From Actinostola sp. cb2023 (lineage: Eukaryota > Cnidaria > Anthozoa > Actiniaria > Actinostolidae), in assembly GCA_033675265.1 (NCBI GenBank), contig JAUJYZ010000523.1:99501-163500 (forward strand): 64,000 bases of DNA, in the 5' to 3' direction. Position 1 is the stretch's first letter. Every line of letters begins with the position of its first letter. Positions 1 through 9,400 of this stretch are shown here, piece by piece. The notes beneath the pieces were generated by a model. It was not told the origin of the DNA, searched no databases, and saw only the letters and a program-made list of their open reading frames with translations. The position numbers and the translations under genes are program-made.

Positions 1-535
1 ATGAGTCCTAACTTCAGAAAGTTCACAAGTTGAGTCAACTGTATGCATAAGATTAACTAACCCTTCGACACTGTTCCTTGTCATGTCACGCATACTTGAT
101 GCCAAGGCATCGATTACGCTTGCATTTGTATCAGTGCTGTCTCCTGGTTTGATCCTAGTTACTTCCTCGATAACATTATATCCGATAATAGGAACATCCA
201 TTTTATCTCGCGAGACCAGGAAAGGAACACTAACTCGTTGTGAGGTATCATCAGTTAATAATTGGAAATCCACCTCTACCCAGCCTTCATATGGAAATAA
301 TGTCCCATTTGCAGCTGTTAAATTTAGAGTTTGTCCCTCAAGCAGCTCCCCGATCTTGCGCAGCTTCGTTCCTATCAGGTGTTTGTCAACCCAGACTTTA
401 GGGAGGATGGAGACCTGGGCTCCCGTGTCCCATAGGGCCTCACTATTGTACCCATTCAACAAACAGTTTATCATGCACCTCTTACCAACTAGATTTACAA
501 TGTTCCTGCGTTGTGCTGGCGTTAGATGAGTCTGG
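1..535 (-). pseudogene. Retroelement aspartic protease region (partial)
   Basis: Reading from about 535 leftwards the frame is open to the window edge. It has NIVNLVGKRCMINCLLNG, then ALWDTGAQVSIL with the catalytic D-T-G-A at about 417-428. The rest resembles a retropepsin-like domain (ANGT.FPYEGWVEVDF). A reverse transcriptase would be expected to the left, outside the window. It lies downstream of the gag pieces in the same orientation. The polyprotein upstream is broken, so this is a dead copy. Confidence 0.75.
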
Positions 536-725
536 TAGAACCCAGCGTCTTCGCTTGCTTTAATTCTCTCCTGCTGAGACAAATGGACAATTGCTTTGCA
601 AACAACTTTATGTTGGCTCCGGTGTGAGAGCTGGCATGCCGTTGAACAGTACTTAACACATTCACAGTTTCCGCAGACCTTGAAACTCTCTCGCTCCCCT
701 TTCTCTTGCCGCACAACACACACAT
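522..725 (-). pseudogene. MYND-like zinc finger segment of the retroelement polyprotein
   Basis: Between the zinc knuckle and the protease, the minus strand encodes closely spaced cysteines: CVLCGKRKG, then after a one-base frame change VCGNCECVKYCSTACQLSHR with SQHKVVCKA following. The pattern C-x2-C, C-x2-C, C-x3-C, H-x3-C fits a MYND finger. The frameshift shows decay. Confidence 0.6.
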
Positions 726-748
726 GTGAGACTCTTTACTACTACCGG

Positions 749-1213
749 CTACTCCCCGTCCCGTGGTTGCAGCCGTCGGAAGTTTCCCGACTGTTTTCTA
801 CATCCCCGTGCGAAGTGGTCGCTAGATCCACACTTAAAACAATGGTTGCAGGCTTCCACGCCATCTTCTTGACATTTAGCACAGCGGCGAACCTGATTTT
901 CTCCCCTCTTATTTTCTTTTCCTTGGGATTTCTTAAAATCAGTTCGTAGAGCGGCCAATTCTGCTTGGAGTGCTTGGAGGGTTGCCATAACAACATTATC
1001 TTTGTTTTCAGCTCGGCGTTTTGCTTCACCCCCCTGATTGCTCACATTCTTAGGCGCTTTCTGATCATTGCCATCTCCCTGAAAGGTTTGCAACTGACTG
1101 ACTTGTGCCTTGCGTGCTCCAGCTCCGAATTTACTGATCCGTTCCGACTCCTCGGACACTGCCGTATTTAGCCTTTCCATCAATTCTTCATCGCTTACAT
1201 TAGGCTTTTGCAA
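749..1213 (-). pseudogene. Retroelement gag C-terminal part with CCHC zinc knuckle
   Basis: Reads VSDEELMERLNTAVSEESER, then a basic linker, CAKCQEDGVEACNHCFKCGS and DHFARGCR. CFKCGSSDHFARGC is a C-x2-C-x4-H-x4-C nucleocapsid knuckle, preceded by an extra C-x2-C pair. It is in a different frame from the upstream gag piece. Confidence 0.7.
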
Positions 1214-1845
1214 TAAGGGATGGATCGTAATTTCAACGACGGGCTGATTGCTCTTATTACACCCTCAATTACTTCTGTTTCGCTGTACTTCTTCTTCAAA
1301 CCGATTTCAACTTGTCTTAACAGGCTTACTAATGACAAGCGCTCTTTGTGGGTATCCCCTCCAATTATACCAACGATTCGGAAATCACGCATAAGAGCTT
1401 TGCGAACATCTAGGATTCCTACATCATTGATATTTATTGGCGTACATACCGGTTGATCTCCGTTTGTTTATAAACTGATTAACTTTTCACCCGCTTCCTT
1501 GAGCTGCTTTTGCTGTAGTTCCATCATTTCTCTGAACTTTGCTTGTAAATCATCCAATTCCTGTTTAGCTTTAGCATAATCAGCTTCCTTGTCATCCAGT
1601 GCAGGGGGATTTTCTCCGATGAATTTGCGAAGCCCAGTTATAATTTCTGATTTGTTGTCATCCGCACTCTCGACGATCTCCTCGACCTTTCTCCTTATGT
1701 TTCGTGATAGTTTCAGCCTCCCATCCGTTTCTTCGTAGACCATCTCCAGATGCTTGGCCAAAGCTTTCAAACTTTCCAACGAACGGTCGCAGATTTCCCT
1801 CTCGAGAAGCAATTGCTGAGCCTCTAAATCCATCGCCTCAGCCAT
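1195..1845 (-). pseudogene. Retroelement gag N-terminal part, coiled coil, one in-frame stop
   Basis: Starts MAEAMDLEAQQLLLEREICD and is rich in heptad-like Leu/Glu/Lys, so likely a coiled coil. One in-frame TAA (about 1468-1470) interrupts it. The frame then goes on with RKALMRDFRIVGIIGG and IEGVIRAISPSLKLRS before failing near 1205. The sequence jumps from this capsid-like part straight to the pre-knuckle part, suggesting a deletion in the capsid. Assignment to a Ty3/gypsy-like LTR element is by general resemblance. Confidence 0.6.
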
Positions 1846-2140
1846 ATTTATTTCAATTCCGCCACGCCCCCAAGTTATAAACTGTAGTACGTTTTAAAAT
1901 GCAAATATATCCACAGCAAATAAACTCTATCCACACACGATACGCTTCATTCACATTCCTTAATTTCGATGTGGACAAGGGCAGCGAATACCAAACGGTT
2001 TGTCACCAATCCGCAGTAGAAAACCGTAAAATACCGTAAAAACTTGATCCGGCTCCATTTGCGAGTACGTAAATAATAATCCAGTGATCCAATAATTCTT
2101 GTCCAAAGAACCGCCTTTTAACGAGAAATCCTCGATTGGC

Positions 2141-2159
2141 GGTCCTGGCGTGGTCGCCA
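2141..2159 (-). promoter_or_regulatory. Putative primer binding site of the LTR retroelement
   Basis: On the minus strand TGGCGACCACGCCAGGACC begins with the TGG expected opposite a tRNA 3' CCA. It lies about three bases inside a tgttaaac / gtttaaca boundary that would be the LTR edge. The primer tRNA was not identified. Confidence 0.5.
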
Positions 2160-2162
2160 AAA

Positions 2163-2935
2163 TGTTAAACCCCGTACTCGCTCAATTTGAAGACAATGTT
2201 GGCTGTAACAGTAATATAATTTCTTTCTCAACGTTATAACAACTCGTTCTCTTTTCGGTCTACATAACTCTAAACTTCGAATCTCTAGTTACAAGTATGT
2301 AAAATAGGGGTCAAATGAGGTCAAACTTCGACGTCTCACAAACTCAAAAACTATCATGACCTCGCTATGCCATGTTTGTTGCTAATTGTAATAGTACGTG
2401 TACAGTCCAGTCGTATGTCCTTGAGTACATGTTTGTTGCTAATTGTAATAGTACGTGTACAGTTATGTCCTCGAGTATTTATATTTAAACTCACGACCAA
2501 CGATGTATAACTACATCTATTGACAGAAAGCTATATGTACAGAAGTCATGCAAACAGTCGAGGTTTATAATTAAACTCACGACCAACGATGTATAACTCC
2601 ATCTATTGACAGAAAGCTATATGTACAGAAGTCATGCAAACAGTCGAGCCAGTCGAGTTATTTTCAGTAACTCATGATGGATGTTTATTTTATTCCACGT
2701 TTGAAAATTCAGAAGGAAAAGGAATCGTAAAAATCGTACTTCAAAACTACATCAAAGCATTTAAGGCGAGCAAGGTCAATGTTCGTAAATCGAGATCGTA
2801 CATAGCCCTTCATCAGACATATAGTCTCCCTCATCACGCAACTGTCAGTCATTGTCAGGTCTCTCCTCACGCAACTGACATTGTCCTTTTCATAAGCCCG
2901 AGTGTACGCTCATTGAGCGTCTTGTTTATTATGAA
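2163..2935 (-). repeat. Putative 5' LTR and leader-flanking repeat of the retroelement
   Basis: Begins TGTTAAAC at the presumed LTR edge next to the primer site. Inside are two near-identical copies (about 2510-2560 and 2590-2645) of a block with attgacagaaagctatatgt, and a pair of copies of tgctaattgtaatagtacgt at about 2380 and 2435. From about 2557 to 2930 it is nearly identical to 23062-23445. The outer LTR end was not fixed. Confidence 0.4.
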
Positions 2936-2945
2936 GTCTAGAATA

Positions 2946-3128
2946 ATTACAGTTGAACCTCCGGTTGCAACTACTCTCATAAGCGACCACCTCTCCTAAA
3001 TGACCAGTTTTCCCAAAATGCCAAAAGTTCAGTTCCAAGTCAAATCACTATATATAGTTGGAACCTCTCGTAAGCGACCACAAAGCTTGACATTTTGGGT
3101 GGTCGCTTATGGGAGGTTCGACTGTATT
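2946..3128. mobile_element. MITE with inverted ends TACAGT(T)GAACCTC, pogo/mariner-like
   Basis: Left end tacagttgaacctcc and right end ggaggttcgactgta are inverted repeats. The interior repeats gtaagcgaccac-type words in both senses. Such ends with TA at the border fit short non-autonomous Tc1/mariner/pogo elements. A related hairpin lies at 20157-20255. Confidence 0.6.
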
Positions 3129-3270
3129 TACAAAAGGATCTTCAGTATGGCTTATAAGTATATTGGCCTGAATGCAATTCTTATGGATGTGACTATAGAT
3201 CTGTATAACAAAGACAGAGTCAGCAGACAGATATATTAGCACGTAACTTAGAATATTTCACAAGCCTTAC

Positions 3271-3412
3271 CTGAGCAGAAAACCCCGTAAAGAATGCATA
3301 CCAAAGCTGCACTAATGTGAACGCGAAATTCTTGTAGAAAAAATAGTTTAAAAATTTACACATACGCATGTACGACCAGCGACCATGCACCAAGAGTAGA
3401 CGTTCTAAATAT
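3271..3412 (-). CDS. P4-ATPase exon 28 ([10 protein letters not shown] and TM5), last in window
   Basis: After a split Arg codon it reads [20 protein letters not shown] then [20 protein letters not shown] and FTGFSAQ. The KNFAFT helix is TM5. The acceptor follows a U12-like branch site (gtcgttaac) ten bases from gtttag. Donor GCTCAG|gtaagg. Exons for TM6-10 are beyond the left edge. Confidence 0.95.
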
Positions 3413-6400
3413 CTAAACATTGTTAACGACCAAATAAAGGACCATTGGAAATGACTGACTGAATAGATCCATCCATCCACCATTCAATCGATAACAACAT
3501 CAGGAGCCCATAAGTAGAAGCATTCATGCTACCTATTGGGTCTATGTCACGGCGTTTGAACAAGTTTGGCTACTTTTAGAACACGATTTCTCGAAATTGA
3601 CCAATCACTGTGCACTTCCGGTTTTATTTGCAGCAACTCGTTTTATTTGCTGCAACTCGTTTTATTTGCTGCTACTCGTTTTATTTGCTGCAACTCGTTT
3701 TATTTGCTGCAACTCGTTTTATTTGCTGCAACTCGTTTTATTTGCTGCAACTCGTTTTATTTGCTGCAACTCGTTTTATTTGTAGCAACTCGTTTTATTT
3801 GCTGCAACTCGTTTTATTTGCTGCAACTCGTTTTATTTGTAGCAACTCGTTTTATTTGCTGCAGCTTGTTAAGGTGGCCCGCACCTATTTATTTGGAAGA
3901 TGGGTCTCATTTTAAATCGATGTATTGAGCAGCAAAACGTTAACCGATTTCCGAAATTTTTCATCTTGATAATGAGGTATTCGTAAATTCCATAAAAATC
4001 ACAATTTTAGTGCGATAAAGACAACATTTGTTGAGTTACAATCGATTTTGAAACACTTGATTTTTAGAGAAAATGCTTATATTTTCCAAGTTTTTGAAAT
4101 TACCACAATCAAGTAAACAAGTGTGAAGGATTACTGGTGCCAAGTTTTATGAAAATCCGCACCTTGGAAAATGCTCCACAAGCGACTGCTAAATTTTAGT
4201 ACAAAATACTATACGCGCACACATTGTCAGCGCTGCCGTACAAATTTTAAAATAAAAACTAAATTTGAAACTATCATCTGAAAGCTTCATATCACTCGCA
4301 ACTTTAGTGCAAAATTCACGCAAATCGGAAGCATACAACAAACTTTATCAATGAGTAAAGTGCAAGAGGTTTGTTGTGTATTAAATGAAAATCCAAAATA
4401 TTTTATTCTGCATATAAAAAACTTTCTGTCGATTTTTTTTCCATAATATTTCAATATGATATAGAGCAACATATTCGAAAACACTTCACCAAGTCTCAGC
4501 GTGTTCTTTACATACAGTTTGGAGAACTTTGGCAGCAAACCCAGCCACTTCAAGTCTTCCATATTCGAAACTGCTTTGAAAACCCCTCGTGTTTAAACAC
4601 TGCTGCATGTGTTTTGAAATTCTTCACGGGTTTCTGCCGCTTGGGAATCACGGGGATGCCATAGTAACATTATCATTGAAATGTCATTGGAGTATCGTGA
4701 TTCCCAAGCGGCAGAAACCCGTGAAGAATTTCAAAACACATCCAGCGGTGTTTGAACACGAGGGGTTTTCAGAGCAGTTTCGAATACGGAAAGCTACGGA
4801 AGACTTGAAGTGGCTGGGTTTGCTGCCAAAGTTCTCCAAACTGTATGTAAAGAACTCGCTGAAACTTTGTGAAGTGTTTTCAAATATGTTGCTCTATAAA
4901 AATCGACAGAAATCTTTTTATATGCAGAATATATATTTTGTGATTTTCATTTAATACACAGCATAAACCTCTTGCACTTTGCTCATTGATAAAGTTTGTT
5001 GTATGCTTCCGATTTGCGTGAATTTTGCACTGAAGTTGCGAGTGATATGAAGCTCTCAGATGATAGTTTCAAATTTAGTTTTATTTTAAAATTTGTACGG
5101 CAGCGCTGACAATGTGTGCGCGTATAATATTTTGTACTACTGATTTAGCAGTCGCTTGTGGGGCATTTTCCAAGGTGCGGATTTTCATGAAACTTGGCAC
5201 CAGTAATCCTTGACACTTGTATACTTGCTTGAGGTAATTTGAAAAAAATTCAATTTGGATTTTGGGAAAATATAAGCATTTTCTCTAACAATCGAGTGTT
5301 TCAAAATCGATTGAAACTCAACAAATGTTGTCTTTATCGCACTAAATTTGTGATTTTTATGACATTTACGAATACCTCATTATCAAGATGAAAAATTTCG
5401 GAAATCGGTGAACGTTTTGCTGCTCGAAACATCGAGTTAAAATGAGACCCATCTTTCAAATAAATAGGTGCGGGCCACCTTAATTTGCAGCAACAGTGAT
5501 TGGTCAATTGCCAAACTTGTTCAAACGCCGTGACCGATTTTAATGCTACATGGATGCTCCTACTTATGGGCTCCTGCAACATATAATGAGCCATTACCTA
5601 ATCGAGTAGGACACTGGGAACGGGGCATGTTGAAATTAGCATATGTGCAAAGTTTGATGTGATTTGAGTGAATTCTGTCGGAATTATAAACTTTTGAAAT
5701 TGTGTTTTCCAGCAAACATTTTACCGTGATTGTATGGTTTGGCTTGGCAACATCAAAAAGTTTGTATGGAAAAATAGACATCTTTGATGCCCTCTAGCAT
5801 CGTCAATATTAAGCCGAAGTTCATCACACTTTCCAGACTAGCTAAGTTTCATCTCCTCTCTCAGAAAACGATGCCCATTTTGCTGGTTTCTTAGACTATA
5901 GACCTTCCCAGAGTTACCCATAATTCTTTACGATTCCGCACGCGCAAGCGAGGTCAGGGGATAAAGATATTTAGAATTGATCGTGTATTGAGGAAAATAT
6001 GACTACTGTAACTAATAACGAACAGGAAAAACTATTTTCCAGTTTGTTTGAGAATTTGTATCTATCTTTGAAATTCTTCTTACGCACTTTTAATTTAAAA
6101 GTCTAAGTCTTCTACTGAATTTCTTCATTCTCTCTTTATAGTTTCGATCTATTTTGTACCCTGATCTCGCTTGCGCGCGCAGAATCCTGGAGAATTCTGG
6201 GAAACTACGAAAAGGTGCATAAGCCAGTTCGGAGTTTAAGGTTCAGTGCGCATGCGATTTATCCCGATTATATCACCTTCTCTTGTTATTTAAAAATAAC
6301 ACAAACGTTAACAAAAGGTGTTATAATCGGGATAAAATCGCATGCATTTTTAAACTCCGAACCGGCTTATTAGTTTTACGGAATTGGTCCCAGTCCCCAA

Positions 6401-9400
6401 CTCGCACAGGAAATGGCTTATGCAGTTGTTTCAAGTAGACCACTCTTGTGACACTGCAATAAAGTTATTGACTGGTTGATAAAAAGGATATCGAAATTGA
6501 GCAAATGAGTAGTCACTTGCAAGCACTGCCTGCATGCCCTCTTGACCACTAATCCCAACCCCAATGTGAGCAGCTGTGAAGTAAAAACAATATAACCATG
6601 CCAGTAAATATGAGATCCTGGCATAACAATTGTCACACTTTATCTAATCCTTTGCACGCACACAATCCAGGCGCATCCCATATTCTAGTGGTTCCAGATC
6701 TAGATCTGATTCCACTAATGCCGTGTTTACACTTGAGCGCTCTACCAAGGTACAAATCAGAAAACTATTGTTTGTTGAGCGGTCAATAGTTTTCTGATTT
6801 GTACCTTGGTAGAGCGCTCAAGTGTAAACACGGCATAGCCTGGCTTTTCAGGATCTCAACGTAACTATTAATTCAAATGTTAAAGGAAATCTATAACACC
6901 ATGAAGAAAGTACTTAACTTTACTGACGTTTCGAGCCTTAGTCCTTCGTCGGAGTAAGGGCTAAGGCTCGAAACGTCAGTAAAGTTAAGTAGTCTTTCTC
7001 ACGGTGTTATAGATTTCCTTTAACCATTGAAACTATCATTATACAGCTATTTCAAAAAAAAGCTTGGTGAAGGTTTTGTTGCATCTTGCATACCAAGCCC
7101 GAAATTTATTGTGGATCATAGATAAATAATGTCAGTATGCACATACAGAAGAAAATATACCGGCTCCATATTGCGAAGACAAAGTTTGGGAAAATTCCCA
7201 GAGTCCATATTGTTGCGACCTTTCACTGATTCCATTCACATCGTCCATAGTGCATTTCGGACTTGGTATACAAGATGCAACATGTAAGATGCATTTTGAA
7301 ATAGCTGTATACACCGACGCAGTCCATACTAGTGTACTCGCTAGTTTCCATTTCTCGAAACTATAACTGTCTTTACTGAAAAAAGCTATATGTATACGAC
7401 TAATTGCGTCTGTTTTCACTAGTAGCACCTCATAGAGCTACCACCAACACATCATGATGTTGGCAATAAACATTAGAGGTGTCCAAGCACAGCGTACTAC
7501 CTACTGAACAATTATTTGCTTGAACGTGACGTAATGGCGGATATATTGGTGCCCGATTGTTTGTACCACCAACATGGCTCCTGCGTCTTTGTACTTTATA
7601 TGTCCAGGGATTGATTGTAAATCGGCAATACATACATGTGCACCTTACCTGTCATAACTTTCTATTTATACCACAAATTTGCGACAGCACCAACAAGCTT
7701 TTAAAACAAGAAACACAAGCAATGCAATACCTTTAATCATGCTGACGTCATTGGCTCCGTCCCCTATTGCTAATGTGACGGCATTCTTATTGTCTTTGAC
7801 CAACTGCACTACCAGGGCCTTGATCCAATAACAAGGTATTTAGTAGGACACAAAACATACACACTGCACTACCAGGGCCTTGATCCAATAACAAGGTATT
7901 TAGTAGGACACAAAACATACACACTGCACTACCAGGGCCTTGATCCAATAACAAGGTATTTAGTAGGACACAAACATACACACTGCACTACAAGGGCCTT
8001 GATCCAATAACAAGGTATTTAGTAGGACACAAACATACAAACTGCACTACAAGGGCCTTGATCCAATAACAAAGTATTTAGTAGGATACAAACATACAAA
8101 CTGCACTACAAGGGCCTTGATCCAATAACAAGGTATTTAGTAGGACATCAACATACAAACTGCACTACAAGGGCCTTGATCCAATAACAAGGTATTTAGT
8201 AGGACACAAACATACAAACTGCACTACAAGGGCCTTGATCCAATAACAAGGTATTTAGTTGGACACAAACATACAAACTGCACTACAAGGGCCTTGATCC
8301 AATAACAAGGTATTTAGTTGGACACAAACATACAAACTGCACTACAAGGGCCTTGATCCAATAACAAGGTATTTAGTTGGACACAAACATACAAACTGTA
8401 CTACAAGGGCCTTGATCCAATAACAAGGTATTTAGTAGGACACAAACATACAAACTGCACTACAAGGGCCTTGATCCAATAACAAGGTATTTAGTTGGAC
8501 ACAAACATACAAACTGCACTACAAGGGCCTTGATCCAATAACAAGGTATTTAGTTGGACACAAACATACAAACTGCACTACAAGGGCCTTGATCCAATAA
8601 CAAGGTATTTAGTTGGACACAAACATACAAACTGTACTACAAGGGCCTTGATCCAAAAACAAGGTATTTATAGTTGGACACAAACATACAAACTGCACTA
8701 CAAGGGCCCCTTGATCCAATAACAAGGTATTTAGTAGGACACAAACATACAAACTGCACTACAAGGGCCTTGATCCAATAACAAGGTATTTAGTAGGACA
8801 CAAAACATACAAACTGCACTACAAGGGCCTTGATCAGGAACAAATGACCTATCTTCCACCTCTCCTGAGGTTGTAGGATCCCAAATAGAAGAATTTGCCA
8901 GGTTTTTACAGCGTGAGCATTCAGTAAGCGTTGTTGGCGTATGCCAAGTAATCCCTCGTGGCCTTACGAGTACACACCCCTCGCAGTTCTTAAGCAAGGC
9001 CAATCTCTTAAATCGGTACCTCCGTGTTGTCCTAGAACCTTTACCTGGTATATTTCATTGGTCGCACCGTGATTTCAATCATCCTGCTAAGGATCTTTAT
9101 TTAAGGGATGGAGTCCACCTCAACTCTACGGGCCAGTATTTTTTGTACCGTAGCTATCGAGGTGCAATTATAAGGGCATTAAGTTTGCTGCCGTTATACA
9201 ATTGATTCACTTTTTATTTGATATATCCATGTTACGTTATATCACATGTTTATCTGTTGGGCTTTCGCTCTATTTTTGTTATGATAAGTCCGAATCGGAC
9301 TTTATCTCTGTTACTTGTTTTAATAGACCATGTGTCTCGTTAAATTGTTGAGATCTTGTTATCTCGTTAATGTTTGAGACTTTTGTCTCCATTATTGTTG

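Larger units (their letters stand above)
3488..5582. mobile_element. Outer palindromic element in the U12 intron
   Basis: The left part (aacatcaggagcccataagtag) and right part (ctacttatgggctcctgcaac) are inverted. So are the gtcacggcgtttgaacaagtttgg and ttgaccaatcactgt words that follow. The left arm contains the 18-bp array; the right arm does not. A second, TTAA-flanked palindrome sits at its centre. Confidence 0.65.
3413..6491 (-). other. U12-type AT-AG intron of the flippase gene
   Basis: The 5' splice site is ATATCCTTTTT, an exact match to the U12 AT-class consensus. The 3' end reads gtcgttaacaatgtttag with the branch adenosine about ten bases from the end and no long pyrimidine tract. 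The exons join as CG|A, giving R-Y-L in the conserved ..F.(K/R)(F/Y)[10 protein letters not shown] block. No GT donor gives this join. It is about 3.1 kb and carries a large palindromic element. Confidence 0.9.

Noticed and set aside
83..529. Plus-strand 148-codon ORF at the left edge
   Set aside because: It is the shadow of the retropepsin frame, which has the DTGA motif on the minus strand.
7806..8833. CRISPR-like array (regular repeats)
   Set aside because: Units are contiguous with no unique spacers, and the setting is a eukaryotic intron.
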